A stretch of DNA of 64,000 nucleotides from BOG-1155 sp963717985 (GTDB lineage: Bacteria > Desulfobacterota > Syntrophorhabdia > Syntrophorhabdales > WCHB1-27): contig CAVQYC010000002.1 in the NCBI GenBank assembly GCA_963717985.1, forward strand, positions 372,001-436,000, written 5' to 3'. Every line of letters begins with the position of its first letter. Position 1 is the first letter of the stretch. Below are positions 42,062 to 51,049 of this stretch, piece by piece. The position numbers were made by a program, and so were the translations under genes. The notes under the pieces were generated by a model. The model worked only from the letters and a program-made list of their open reading frames with translations. It was not told the DNA's origin and searched no databases.

Positions 42062-44196
42062 GCAACCCCGTGGGCTTTCAATACTTCCAGGACTTCCGGA
42101 AAGTCGATGCGGAGCCGTTTTACCGTGGCAAGGGTGGGGATACCGTCTTTTGTCCAGCCCCGTCTCTCGTACACGGCGTCCTTGAGCAGCTCGTACCTCT
42201 CCTCGCGCAGCCGCCTGAGTTGTTTTACCTTCTCCTGCGTCTCTATCCCCTCGATGTTTACGTTGTAGAGTTCTTTCAGTTGGCCGTCGTAGCGCTCCGC
42301 CCTTGACTCGTACTCCTCGATGGTTACCGGGCCCATGGCGCGGTAAGGGATGGCGTCATGAACCCTGCGGCCAAAGCCCATCTTCAGAGAGAAGATCCTC
42401 TGGAAATTATATACTCTTTCGCTCATGGCGATCAGGTCGCCGGGTGTCGCCTCCCTGCCCGTCACGGCACTGAAGTAACGGGCGTACCATTCCACGTGCT
42501 TCATTACCTTCGCCGGCTCTGCCGTCTCTTTATTGTCGGCAGGCGTAACGTCGTTCCACGGCAGCTTGCACAGACCGCAGAGGCCGAACCAAGTGCGGAA
42601 GAGGGGGAACCAGTGGAGGGCCTCAGCCTTTTTGTCGAAGGTGGGCAGAAAATTGTGCACCATATCGAGGAAAATCAGCCATGCCTCGTCATGCTGCGGC
42701 CCTTTCAGGGCCAGGCCGTAGCCGCCCTGCTGTGCCAGGGACTCTTTGCTCATATATTCGGAAAACTCCAGGCCCTTGGCTTCCATGCCGATATCCGCCA
42801 TAAGAGCGCTGTCCGCGCCGTAACTGCGGCTGAATATCTCCTTCATCCTCCGGACTGCCTGGCCCACAACCGCGCCGAACCCCTCGCCTTTTGCCATCTG
42901 GTGGAGCAGTTTGAGGGCGCTTTCCTTATTGCCGAAAGAAAGGTCTATCCCGGCCGTATGCGTCTCGTTGATGAGACCCATTTCAAAGCACTCCATGGCA
43001 AAGGCAATGCTCGTCCCTACGGAGATTGAATCAAGGCCGTAGGTGTCGCAATAGAAGTTCATCTCGACCACGAAAAGGGGATCGAAGATGCCGAGGTTCG
43101 ATCCGCACCCCGCGACGGTCTCGTACTCCGGCCCGTCGACGAACACCTTCTGCCCTTTACAAGGCCCGCTGACAGGCACGAAATCTTTGACCCCGTGGCT
43201 GCATGAAAGTGTACAGCCGATCCAGCAGCCGTCAAAGCCCTTGTCGAAGAGGCCCCGAAAAACATCCTCACCCATGACAGCCGCATCCGGATGGCTCCCG
43301 TACCGATAGTTATGGACGGGCAGGAGGTCGTAGTCGTTCATGATGGTCACAAGATGGGCGGTGCCCACCGAAGACATGTGGTTCTGTTTGGGGTCCTGCT
43401 CCGCAATCTCCCTGGAATGGAGTCTTGCAACTTCTTTGAGCGCTGCCTCGTCCGCCGGGTTGTTCGTGGAGACCACGACCGTATGCCAGCGCACGACAAG
43501 GGCCGCGAGCCCCTTGTCGGCGAATACGGTTCCTACGCCCCCGCGGCCGGCCTGCTTGAGCCTGCTTCTCGACCGGTTTTGATCATACCACGAGAAATTG
43601 AGGCATCCGATAAGGGTATGGCGCGCCCCCGGTCCGGTCGTCACAACGGAGATATCCCTCGGCGTGCCCCTGCCGAAATAGTCCGTCAGCAAGGCCGAGC
43701 GCTCGTGGGCCTGCTCCGGCAGCCCTTCGACCTGCAGGATCTGGACCTGCTGTTCGATGCCGTCGATGAAGATGATTGCCGGGACTTTCGATTTGCCCTG
43801 GATCTCAAGCGCATCGAAGCCGGAGAACTTGAGGTAGGGACCGAAGTAGCCGCCCACGTTCGAGTCCATCACGGAGCCGGTGGTGGCGGAGATAGCGGTG
43901 ACGATACTCTTGCCGGAACCAGGATAAATGGGCGTGCCGCCGAGGGGGCCGGAGGCGATGCAGATGGCGTTTTCAGGGTCGTTCCATCGGGTGCTGCCTT
44001 TCACCGCGTGCCAGAGGAGCCACAGGTCGAAGCCCTTTCCTCCCACGAAGACGTCTTTCATCTCCTCGGTCACGGGTTTGATGGCGATATCCTGATCGGA
44101 GAGGTTGACGTGAAGGGTTTGGTTCGCGTATCCTTTCTCTATTCGCGGCTTTTCGTAACCGAGTCTCTTCATCTCACAAGCGGAAAACGTACCCAT
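42058..44196 (-). CDS. Aldehyde:ferredoxin oxidoreductase family tungstoenzyme
   Basis: 712 residues from the start at 44196 (GGAGAAGGAG upstream); AOR is usually 600-620, so this is a long member with an N-terminal leader (MGTFSACEMKRLGYEKPRIE). Family features: FVGGKGFDLWLLWHAVKG, SGPLGGTPIYPGSGKS, GRGGVGTVFADKGLAALVV, and the [4Fe-4S] cysteines GCWIGCTLSCSHG plus the C-terminal LCGLCKLPW. AOR enzymes oxidise aldehydes to acids, or reduce acids, with ferredoxin through a tungsten bis-pterin. It lies in an operon of DUF2703 protein, AOR, MoaD/ThiS-like protein and thioesterase. The substrate class is not decided by the sequence. Confidence 0.92.
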   Translation of the reverse strand: MGTFSACEMKRLGYEKPRIEKGYANQTLHVNLSDQDIAIKPVTEEMKDVFVGGKGFDLWLLWHAVKGSTRWNDPENAICIASGPLGGTPIYPGSGKSIVTAISATTGSVMDSNVGGYFGPYLKFSGFDALEIQGKSKVPAIIFIDGIEQQVQILQVEGLPEQAHERSALLTDYFGRGTPRDISVVTTGPGARHTLIGCLNFSWYDQNRSRSRLKQAGRGGVGTVFADKGLAALVVRWHTVVVSTNNPADEAALKEVARLHSREIAEQDPKQNHMSSVGTAHLVTIMNDYDLLPVHNYRYGSHPDAAVMGEDVFRGLFDKGFDGCWIGCTLSCSHGVKDFVPVSGPCKGQKVFVDGPEYETVAGCGSNLGIFDPLFVVEMNFYCDTYGLDSISVGTSIAFAMECFEMGLINETHTAGIDLSFGNKESALKLLHQMAKGEGFGAVVGQAVRRMKEIFSRSYGADSALMADIGMEAKGLEFSEYMSKESLAQQGGYGLALKGPQHDEAWLIFLDMVHNFLPTFDKKAEALHWFPLFRTWFGLCGLCKLPWNDVTPADNKETAEPAKVMKHVEWYARYFSAVTGREATPGDLIAMSERVYNFQRIFSLKMGFGRRVHDAIPYRAMGPVTIEEYESRAERYDGQLKELYNVNIEGIETQEKVKQLRRLREERYELLKDAVYERRGWTKDGIPTLATVKRLRIDFPEVLEVLKAHGVA

Positions 44197-44245
44197 TATC
44201 TCACACTCCTTCTCCTTCGGGCGTCGCGTCGAGCCGGGCGGGCCT

Positions 44246-44575
44246 TTAGCGGCACAGGTCTTCGGGGCTGCATCCACAGCCGCAACCGGCAAAACGGGCG
44301 CTCTCTTTCAAAACAGCATCGACCAGCATCTCGGACGGATCAGCCGCGTCGGTAATTTCCTCTATCTTCTTGCCGTTGATATTAACCGTATCGGCACGCT
44401 GCGTTTCATCTCCGGTCAGGGTTACCTCCCGGAAGTCGAGCTGCACCTGCATTGTTTTCATAAAAGGCCGCATGGCCTCGATGGTGCCCTTGATCAGCTC
44501 CGGGTTTTTGTACAATCCAGGGCAGACAGGTTCTTTCCTCTCGCAGTGGAACCATTCGACCAGTATCCTCTTCAT
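44246..44575 (-). CDS. DUF2703-like small cysteine-rich protein
   Basis: 109 residues. It starts MKRILVEWFHCERKEPVCPG and ends with a dense cysteine motif, FAGCGCGCSPEDLC, a pattern seen in DUF2703 proteins, which are thioredoxin-fold-like. The cysteines could bind a metal or Fe-S cluster or act in thiol exchange. It is the first gene of the operon ahead of AOR (49 bp to its start), so a role in electron transfer or metal handling for AOR is plausible but unproven. An AT-poor gap of 294 bp with hairpin-forming CCACGCCC...GGGCGCGGG separates it from the next gene. Confidence 0.8.
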   Translation of the reverse strand: MKRILVEWFHCERKEPVCPGLYKNPELIKGTIEAMRPFMKTMQVQLDFREVTLTGDETQRADTVNINGKKIEEITDAADPSEMLVDAVLKESARFAGCGCGCSPEDLCR

Positions 44576-44869
44576 GACATCCCCGGCATCATGACTGCTA
44601 ATTTATGCTGCTCCTGCCGGCGTTGTCAAGCGACATTGCAGGACAAAGCATTTGGAAGTGGTTACCCTCCGGAGCGTATGACGCCCGTTCTGAAAAAAGG
44701 CACCTCTTTGCGGTTTTATCGGTATGATGCTGATTGGCGGGGCACCCACGCCCTCCGGGCGCGGGTCGTGAAAACGTCAGTAGACTCGATAAGGTCTGGT
44801 TGATCACCTGACTCGGCAACGAGAGGAGGGAGGGTGGTTTCCTGCCCCCGCACCTCGAACATTATCCGG

Positions 44870-45730
44870 TCAATTGAGAGGCGTAAAGTGGACCCTCCGC
44901 TGCTTTGCCCAGCATGCTTCGTCTTTCTCCGGGCAGATCGGTTTCGTGTCACCGTAGCTTGTTGTCTGGAGGAGCGCTCCGTCAATACCGAGCTTGATGA
45001 AATAGGCCTTCGCCGCATTAGCCCTTTTATGGCCCAGGCCCATGTTGTACTTCTCCGTCCCCGTGATATCGGTGTTTCCCTCGACCCTCACCTTTATTCC
45101 GGGATTCTGTTTGAACCACTCGACGTTCTTCTTCAAGGTCTCCGCGGCATCATCTCTGATGTCAGCCGTGTTGAAATCGAAGTAAATGTCCCGGAGAAGG
45201 GCTGTGCGGGCCGGCGGTGGGAGAACGACCACGCGAGCCTGCGGTGGCGGTGGCGGCACATAGGATCGCGTCGGGCGGCGCAGGACACCGGGGATCTGGT
45301 TTCCCTTCGCATACATACATTGCTGGTAGGCAATGTCGTAGCGCCTTTGTAGCTGATACCCGGAGGCAGCGCCTGCGTCGCTTCCCATGGCGGTTCCGCC
45401 GAGGAGACCGGCTGCACCACCAATTGCAGCACCGGCGCCCGCGCCACCCGCGCCACCCGTGGCAGCGCCGATCGCCGCGCCCATCGCAGCCCCTACCAGC
45501 GTTCCGACAGTCGCTCCGGTGGCGAGATTCTGGTTAGCGGTTTGACCGGGTGATACCCCGCCAATCTGCTGCTGGGCCCATTGCCTGCAAACAGCGTCAT
45601 CAGCCTGGAATACCTCGAAGGGCTTTCCCGGGCTTGGGAACACCGCGACGCTCGGGCCTGTCGGCATGGTTGCGCATCCCGAGAGTATTACGACGACAGA
45701 GAATAGCAGAACGCCTCGTTTCCAATTCAT
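44870..45730 (-). CDS. OmpA-family lipoprotein with glycine-zipper domain
   Basis: 286 residues. Lipoprotein signal MNWKRGVLLFSVVVILSGC with lipobox LSGC (Cys19). Then a glycine-zipper stretch of about 60 residues (GAAMGAAIGAATGGAGGAG), a proline-rich linker (SYVPPPPPQAR) and a C-terminal OmpA/Pal peptidoglycan-binding domain: IYFDFNTADIRDDAAETLK, VEGNTDITGTEKYNMGLGHKRA, and YGDTKP near the end. It likely anchors the outer membrane to the cell wall. The ATG overlaps the stop of the preceding gene (ATGA), so they are translationally coupled. The glycine-zipper could span or insert into the membrane. Confidence 0.9.
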   Translation of the reverse strand: MNWKRGVLLFSVVVILSGCATMPTGPSVAVFPSPGKPFEVFQADDAVCRQWAQQQIGGVSPGQTANQNLATGATVGTLVGAAMGAAIGAATGGAGGAGAGAAIGGAAGLLGGTAMGSDAGAASGYQLQRRYDIAYQQCMYAKGNQIPGVLRRPTRSYVPPPPPQARVVVLPPPARTALLRDIYFDFNTADIRDDAAETLKKNVEWFKQNPGIKVRVEGNTDITGTEKYNMGLGHKRANAAKAYFIKLGIDGALLQTTSYGDTKPICPEKDEACWAKQRRVHFTPLN

Positions 45731-46146
45731 GGTGCGGCACCTTCCCCTTCTGACTGGGGCGGGGTCGGAATCACCTGCATCCACCCGCCCGGGCAACTCT
45801 TGACGAACGGGTAATAACCTTGCGGATTCTGGCAGTAGTACCAGTAGAATTGTTGCGGTTCGCTTGGGACGGCAAGCTGGGTATCAGCAGGCGGGTAAGG
45901 AGCCTGCGGATAGGCGTAAGGGTAGGGGTAGCTGTAATAAGGAGCGTAGTAGGGATAGGCGTAAGGATACCCCGACCACGGGCCGAACCCATACCAGCCC
46001 CAGTACGGGCCGCCCCACCCGCCACCAAAATGGCCGCCGTAATGGCCTCCTCCTCCGTATCCGCCACCCGACGCACAGAAGGCACTTGAAAAGAGAGCGA
46101 AAGAGAGAAAAACACCGAGAGCAATAAGAGCAGCAACCTTTTTCAT
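45727..46146 (-). CDS. Secreted Gly/Tyr/Pro-rich protein
   Basis: 139 residues. Signal peptide MKKVAALIALGVFLSFALF ending near AFCASG. The mature chain begins with Gly/His/Trp-rich sequence (GGGYGGGGHYGGHFGGGWGG), then YPYAYPYYAPYYSYPYPYAY, and finishes with a more ordered tail: YWYYCQNPQGYYPFVKSCPG then GWMQVIP. That tail is a recurrent motif in envelope proteins encoded beside glycine-zipper/OmpA lipoproteins. Translation is coupled to the OmpA-like gene. Function unknown; an envelope or surface role is likely. Confidence 0.82.
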   Translation of the reverse strand: MKKVAALIALGVFLSFALFSSAFCASGGGYGGGGHYGGHFGGGWGGPYWGWYGFGPWSGYPYAYPYYAPYYSYPYPYAYPQAPYPPADTQLAVPSEPQQFYWYYCQNPQGYYPFVKSCPGGWMQVIPTPPQSEGEGAAP

Positions 46147-46497
46147 CTCTAAGCCTCCCTCCTGTTCAAAGCATAAGCCCCAAAAGGTCTTACGTCAACG
46201 TCCCCCTCGGCTCCCGCAAGGCTGGGTCTATCTCTCTGACCGTGCGCCTATCAAGCGTCGCCCGACCCGGCTGCCATGGCAAGTTTCTCTCATTCGATTT
46301 TCCCTGTGCCCGAGATAAGGATGAGGAACATTTCAAGAGTGTCCGGCTGGGCCCCAGCTTTTAGGCGGTGGTGTGTCGGTTTCTTGACTTCTCGCAGAAT
46401 TTGGGGTAAAAAGAGCATATTTTATTAGGGCATCGTCAAAAGGTTAACAACTAAACTGAAGCTTTTAGTGAAGGTGGTGCCGTAAAGGTGACAAGCC
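46147..46497. other. Intergenic region with a promoter for the DUF1566 gene
   Basis: No gene recognised. A fair sigma-70-type promoter reads TTGACT (46384-46389), 17 bp, TAAAAA (46407-46412), leaving a leader of about 80 nt. The leader contains a short repeat-like GAAGGTGGTGCCGTAAAGGT just before the start; nothing recognisable as a riboswitch. Confidence 0.4.
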
Positions 46498-46998
46498 ATG
46501 ACCCATAAAACAATCGCAACTCTATCATCAATTTTTATGTTGTTTGTTATATCGGTCTGCATGGCCCAGACACAACCTTCTGTCTCCACGGCCAAGGAAA
46601 CGGACAGGGATGGACGTTTTATCGCCTATGAGAACGGAACGGTTTTGGATACACGGACCAACCTGATGTGGGCGGTTTTAGACAATGGTAGCAATATTAA
46701 CTGGCGTGATGCGAAGGAATATTGCGACAATTATCGCGGAGGCGGATACACGGACTGGCGTATGCCGACGCAGGATGAGCTGGCGGGGTTATATGATGCG
46801 GCTAAAACTTACAAGTCTGACTGCGGGTATGATGTCCATTTAACAGAATTGATTCGCCTTAGTTGTAGTACTCTCTGGGCATCGAAGACGCGCGGTTCCG
46901 GCGGCGCCCGCTTTCATTTCGGCGTTGGCCCTCGGGTCTGGACTCCCCAGTTATTCGGCCGCGGCGACCGGGCACTTCCAGTGCGTTTTGGCAAATAG
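46498..46998 (+). CDS. Secreted DUF1566 (Lcl C-terminal-like) protein
   Basis: 166 residues. A signal peptide (ATLSSIFMLFVISVCMAQ) is followed by a DUF1566 domain: RFIAYENGTVLDTRTNLMWA, INWRDAKEYCDNYRGGGYTD, WRMPTQDELAGLYD, LWASKTRGSGGARFHFGVG and the usual end ALPVRFGK. DUF1566 has a C-type-lectin-like fold found in adhesins and surface proteins. Codon use looks less GC-rich than in its neighbours, hinting at accessory origin. No clear Shine-Dalgarno precedes the ATG. Ligand unknown. Confidence 0.82.
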   Translation: MTHKTIATLSSIFMLFVISVCMAQTQPSVSTAKETDRDGRFIAYENGTVLDTRTNLMWAVLDNGSNINWRDAKEYCDNYRGGGYTDWRMPTQDELAGLYDAAKTYKSDCGYDVHLTELIRLSCSTLWASKTRGSGGARFHFGVGPRVWTPQLFGRGDRALPVRFGK

Positions 46999-47446
46999 AT
47001 TATTTGGTCATGTGGTTCTTTGATGATTTTCTTTTTTTGGATACACAGCCAAGCCTAGCTCGCGCATCGCATCGTGCAGGAGTACTTCAGCGTCGATCTG
47101 CAAATCGTCTGGTATATAATACAGGAAGATTTTCCTCTACATAGGGAAGATTTAAAAAAACTCTGTCAGGCTCTAAAAGCCAGGTCCTAACCGATATCCG
47201 ACGGCGGCAACGCGGAGCGTCCCGTTGGACTCCCACCCATCTGTTTTGTTTTGTCCACGACTCCTAATAAATAGAAACAGAGTAATACTTGAACTGACAT
47301 GCATTGTGTAGTACAATGTCATACCTCATCGCAGAACCAATCGGGTGAGGGAAGCTCACGAGTCTTAGATGTGTTTCCTTGTGCTTTTCCAGCCAGACGA
47401 CCGGGGCAGGGTGATCAAGCAATAAGTCATGGGAGGAAACAGACAA
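46999..47446. other. Gene-poor region with short gene remnants
   Basis: A 43-codon frame on the minus strand (47173-47304) ends TDGWESNGTLRVAAVGYRLG, resembling the tail of C-type-lectin/FGE-like domains but cut short. Another minus-strand stretch near 47010-47130 reads YYIPDDLQIDAEVLLHDAMR without a start. These look like remnants. The sequence GTCCTAAC...GTTGGAC (47183-47232) vaguely resembles an integron attC site but is not convincing. Confidence 0.35.
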
Positions 47447-47947
47447 ATGAAACTTTACGGAGGCTCAAGACAATCTAAAATGGTCGGGAATTTCGGCAAA
47501 CAGCTTGTTTGCAACTGGTTAACTCGGCTCGGCTGGGAGGCCGTTCCGGTTGACTATACTGGAATTGATCTAATCGCATACCATCGAGAATCAAAGAAAA
47601 GAATAGGAATTGCCGTGAAGGCACGTATTAGGGCACCAGGAACCGAAAAGGCAGCTGTCCATATTTTCAAGAAAAAGAAGGATGACAGGGAAAATACCCT
47701 TCGAGCGTGTAAAGAGTTTAATTGTGAAGCATGGGTTGCCGTATATGTGGAGGGAGCCAGGTGGGCCGATCTGTTCCTTACAAGTATACGCAACTTCGAT
47801 AACAAACACGGAGGTGATTTTGGCAACGCGATAGAGAACTGGCATATGAGTGGAAAGGGCTGCCAGGAATATGCTGCTGACCCAAACGTTTGGCACAATC
47901 ATTTAACATTTGATTTCACTGACAGCCCGCTCCACCGGATGTTATAA
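47447..47947 (+). CDS. PD-(D/E)XK nuclease-like protein of unknown role
   Basis: 166 residues from the ATG at 47447; an alternative ATG lies 18 bases upstream, and GGGAGG falls between them. The N-terminal half has GNFGKQLVCNWLTRLGWEAV (helix with Glu/Gln-type position) then TGIDLIAYHRESKKRIGIAV followed by KAR, the D-x(n)-h-x-V/I-K arrangement of PD-(D/E)XK nucleases, with Val replacing the middle Glu or Gln. The C-terminal half is a conserved-looking (DPNVWHNHLTFDF) extension. Such stand-alone proteins occur in accessory regions. No methylase or other partner is nearby, so no restriction role can be claimed. Confidence 0.6.
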   Translation: MKLYGGSRQSKMVGNFGKQLVCNWLTRLGWEAVPVDYTGIDLIAYHRESKKRIGIAVKARIRAPGTEKAAVHIFKKKKDDRENTLRACKEFNCEAWVAVYVEGARWADLFLTSIRNFDNKHGGDFGNAIENWHMSGKGCQEYAADPNVWHNHLTFDFTDSPLHRML

Positions 47948-48008
47948 GGACTGCATAGTCCTGCTCTTATCCCTGGTGGTGCACTTTGAAGTAGAATTCA
48001 CCCCAGAC

Positions 48009-50684
48009 ATGGACGCAGGGGCGCGGCAATCCACTTTTCTAAAGAATTGTCCGGAATTTGCCGAATATCTTATTATGCACGATTGGCTCGGCACGCGCCT
48101 TGCTCGACTTGTCCGCCGGAGCTTGTCAGGGGAGACGCAAAAGAAGGCCGTTGACGGCGGTTGCCCAAGGCCCGTTACACGTAGCAATACGGGTCTGGAC
48201 CCCCGGACGCTGGTCACACTTTTCGCCAAGGCCTACCCTTTCGCCATCGGGTTCGGGGGCCTTTCCTTCATCCTGTCGTTTTTCAGGACCACTTACTTCG
48301 CATTTTACTGGACATTGGCCTGGCATGTCACCCTGTACGCCTCCGCCATACTGATCCTCCTGCTTCGCCGCCACATTGCCACTACCATTATGTTCCGTGT
48401 GCTCCTCGGATTGGTTTTCGGAGAAGTCGTCCATTCCCTCATGACCGTGGGTCTCGCCGGCGTGGGTATGATGACCCTGGCCATGCTTGCCACCCTTGCC
48501 GGCATTTTCATCGGTATGACGGCTGGAATGGTTCTCCTGGCAGCCGGTACCCTGGCAGCGTGCGTCATCGGCGCCGGCGTCTGGACCGGGATCATACCGA
48601 CCAGGCCGGATATCGCAGCGTATGTCTCCTCGCCCGTTGCTTGGCTTGCCCCGCTTGCCTGCGTCGCCATGTATACGGTGCCGATCATTATAGCGGCGGA
48701 CGGCATCCACAGGAATCTTGCCTCTTCGCTCTTCGAATTAAGGAACACGAATTCGCGTCTCCTGGAAGAAATGTCAATGCGGAGAGACAGAGAGGAAGAA
48801 TTAAGCCTGGGGGAGGCAAAATACCGGCATATCTTCGAGCACTCCGTGGAGGGAATCTTTCAGATGTATCCCGACGGCAGGCTGCTCAACGTTAATCCCG
48901 CACTGGCTCGAATGGCGGGCTATACCTCTCCGGATCAGATGATCCGGGGCACTAACGATGACGACTGTCGGTCCTGGTTCAACCTTGAGGACGGAAACCT
49001 GGCCACGGCGCTGTTTGAAAAGCCGGAAATCGAAGAAGGCATCGAGCTCCGGGTGCGGACAGGAGACTACGAGACTCTCTGGATCCGGGTCAACATCGGG
49101 ACTGTCCGTGATGCCGGAGGCGAAGTCCTTTATTACGAAGGGACTGTGGAAAATATAACCAAACGGAAATTGGCCGAAATAGCCCTTCAGGAGTCTGAGG
49201 TCAAGTATCGCACCGTCGTCGAGAACTCTCTCGCCGGCTTCTATATCGTTCAGGACGGATTCTTTCGATTTGTTAACGCCAGGTTTTGTGTGGTGACGGG
49301 ATATGCCCGCGAAGAGATAATCGACCGGATGAAACCCGACGACGTCGTTCAACCAGACGGCATAAGGGCGATCGAGGACAGCATGGACAAAACCGCTTCC
49401 GATAGGATGGGGAGCCTCGAAGTTAAAATGATAAGAAAAGACAGAAGCGCCCTGATTGTCAAGGTCCTGGTTGCGTCTACCATCTACGGCGGGCGGCCCG
49501 CCTATTTCGGGACGTTCATCGACATAACCCAGGAAAAGACCCTTGGATCGCAGCTGCGCCAGGCGCAAAAGATGGAGGCCATCGGGACTCTCGCCGGCGG
49601 CATCGCTCACGATTTCAACAACATACTCACCGCCCTCATGGGCTACGGGACCCTTCTCCAGATGAAGCTGGAGCCGGCAGACCCGCTCCGGCATTACGTC
49701 GAGCAGATCCTTTCTGCGTCCCAAAAAGCTGCTAATCTCACTCAGAGTCTCCTCACCTTCGGACGCCTGCAACCGGTCTCCCTCAAGCCGGTGAGCCTGA
49801 ACGGCATTGTAAGGGGCGTAGAGAATCTCTTGCGCCGTCTCATCACCGACGATATAGTCCTCACGACCGATCTCGGCGACGAAGAGCTCATCGTCATGGC
49901 GGATACGACTCTCATTGACCAAATCCTCTTCAATCTGGCCGCCAATGCCAGGGACGCCATGCCGGGCGGAGGATCACTTACCATCGCCACCAAGCTGGTT
50001 TACATGGACGAGGATTTCAAGACGAGCTACGGCTTTGGCGAAAACGGCAGATACGCCCTTATGGCCGTCTCCGATACCGGTACCGGTATGGAAGAAACGA
50101 CCAAACAGAGGATTTTCGATCCCTTCTATACCACCAAAGAGGTCGGCAAGGGAACGGGGCTCGGTCTTTCAATCGTCTATGGCATCGTAAAGCAGCACCG
50201 GGGCTACATCACGGTGTCGAGCAAGCCGTCCCGTGGTTCGACTTTTCACATCTATCTTCCTGTAGTCAACGCCGTTCCGGACGAGACGCTTTCGACCACG
50301 ACGGAACACGTCATAAAGGGCACGGAGACGATTCTTGTGGCTGATGACGGTCCGGAGGCCAGAAACCTTATGAAGGATTTGCTGAGCCATTATGGGTATA
50401 CAGTGATTGAAGCCGTTGACGGCGAGGACGCTATCGACAAGTTTATGAGCAATGAGCATATATCCCTCACCATCCTCGATTCCGTCATGCCCGGGAAGAA
50501 CGGGAGAGAGGTGTTTGACCGCATAAGGATGGCAAGGGCTGATGCAAAGGTCCTTTTCGTGAGCGGGTATACGCGGGACATAGTCCTCGGCAAGGGCATC
50601 GAAGAGGGTGAGGTCGATTTCATTGAAAAACCCCTTGCCCCCCGCGAATTCCTGAAAAAAGTGCAGAGTATCATCGCGCGATAG
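48009..50684 (+). CDS. Membrane-bound hybrid histidine kinase (multi-TM, PAS-PAS, HisKA, HATPase, REC)
   Basis: About 891 residues from the chosen ATG; starts at 47910 or 48072 are also possible and none has a good ribosome-binding site. Residues 70-250 form about six hydrophobic helices (FAIGFGGLSFILSFFRTTYF, MTLAMLATLAGIFIGMTAGM), an integral sensor region. Two PAS domains follow (FEHSVEGIFQMYPDGRLL; VENSLAGFYIVQDGFFRF), then HisKA (GIAHDFNNILTALMGYG), HATPase (DTGTGMEETTKQRIFDPFY, KGTGLGLSIVYGI) and a receiver with Asp in LTILDSVMPGKNG. It resembles the kinase at 19571 in its catalytic part. Possibly linked to the chemotaxis-type operon 365 bp downstream, but spacing suggests separate transcription. 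Confidence 0.88.
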   Translation: MDAGARQSTFLKNCPEFAEYLIMHDWLGTRLARLVRRSLSGETQKKAVDGGCPRPVTRSNTGLDPRTLVTLFAKAYPFAIGFGGLSFILSFFRTTYFAFYWTLAWHVTLYASAILILLLRRHIATTIMFRVLLGLVFGEVVHSLMTVGLAGVGMMTLAMLATLAGIFIGMTAGMVLLAAGTLAACVIGAGVWTGIIPTRPDIAAYVSSPVAWLAPLACVAMYTVPIIIAADGIHRNLASSLFELRNTNSRLLEEMSMRRDREEELSLGEAKYRHIFEHSVEGIFQMYPDGRLLNVNPALARMAGYTSPDQMIRGTNDDDCRSWFNLEDGNLATALFEKPEIEEGIELRVRTGDYETLWIRVNIGTVRDAGGEVLYYEGTVENITKRKLAEIALQESEVKYRTVVENSLAGFYIVQDGFFRFVNARFCVVTGYAREEIIDRMKPDDVVQPDGIRAIEDSMDKTASDRMGSLEVKMIRKDRSALIVKVLVASTIYGGRPAYFGTFIDITQEKTLGSQLRQAQKMEAIGTLAGGIAHDFNNILTALMGYGTLLQMKLEPADPLRHYVEQILSASQKAANLTQSLLTFGRLQPVSLKPVSLNGIVRGVENLLRRLITDDIVLTTDLGDEELIVMADTTLIDQILFNLAANARDAMPGGGSLTIATKLVYMDEDFKTSYGFGENGRYALMAVSDTGTGMEETTKQRIFDPFYTTKEVGKGTGLGLSIVYGIVKQHRGYITVSSKPSRGSTFHIYLPVVNAVPDETLSTTTEHVIKGTETILVADDGPEARNLMKDLLSHYGYTVIEAVDGEDAIDKFMSNEHISLTILDSVMPGKNGREVFDRIRMARADAKVLFVSGYTRDIVLGKGIEEGEVDFIEKPLAPREFLKKVQSIIAR

Positions 50685-51049
50685 AAAGTGCGCCAGCGGT
50701 CTTTCACGAAATCACGCAGGGTGCCCAGCCCTGTGAGCGGGATTTCCTTTCTTCTTCAAATCCTTGCCAAGGACTCCGAACTGCTGGTTCATCTGTCCAT
50801 GGGCGCCATGGCTTGGCTCCTTCCTGGGGTATTCACTTTGATACACGCTCTCTTACGCTCGCAATCATGCTTTCGTGTCCTTTTGTTTACCCTTCCTTGT
50901 GCGGAAAATAATACTTAACAAACACCCGATTAAGGCGATAAGTATTCAAAGGGCAGGAACATCTGCTGCTTGATACGTCCGCCTCGCCGGCCTATCTTTG
51001 TTCCGCACAAAACTGGACGGCCAATTAGGAGAGGGTCTAGGACCAAGTC
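50685..51049. other. Intergenic region before the chemotaxis operon
   Basis: No gene recognised. The operon promoter must lie here. A weak sigma-28-like pair (TAAC at 50916, GCGATAAG at 50935) is the only candidate seen and is not convincing. AGGAG occurs at 51026-51030, too far from the start at 51050 to be sure. Confidence 0.35.

Noticed and set aside
47183..47232. attC-like site (GTCCTAAC ... GTTGGAC)
   Set aside because: The R'' box has the wrong length and first base, the inner pairing is poor, and no integrase or cassette spacing is present.
50916..50942. Sigma-28-like promoter before the chemotaxis operon
   Set aside because: Only part of the -10-like box matches and the -35 is TAAC rather than TAAA; not better than chance in this region.
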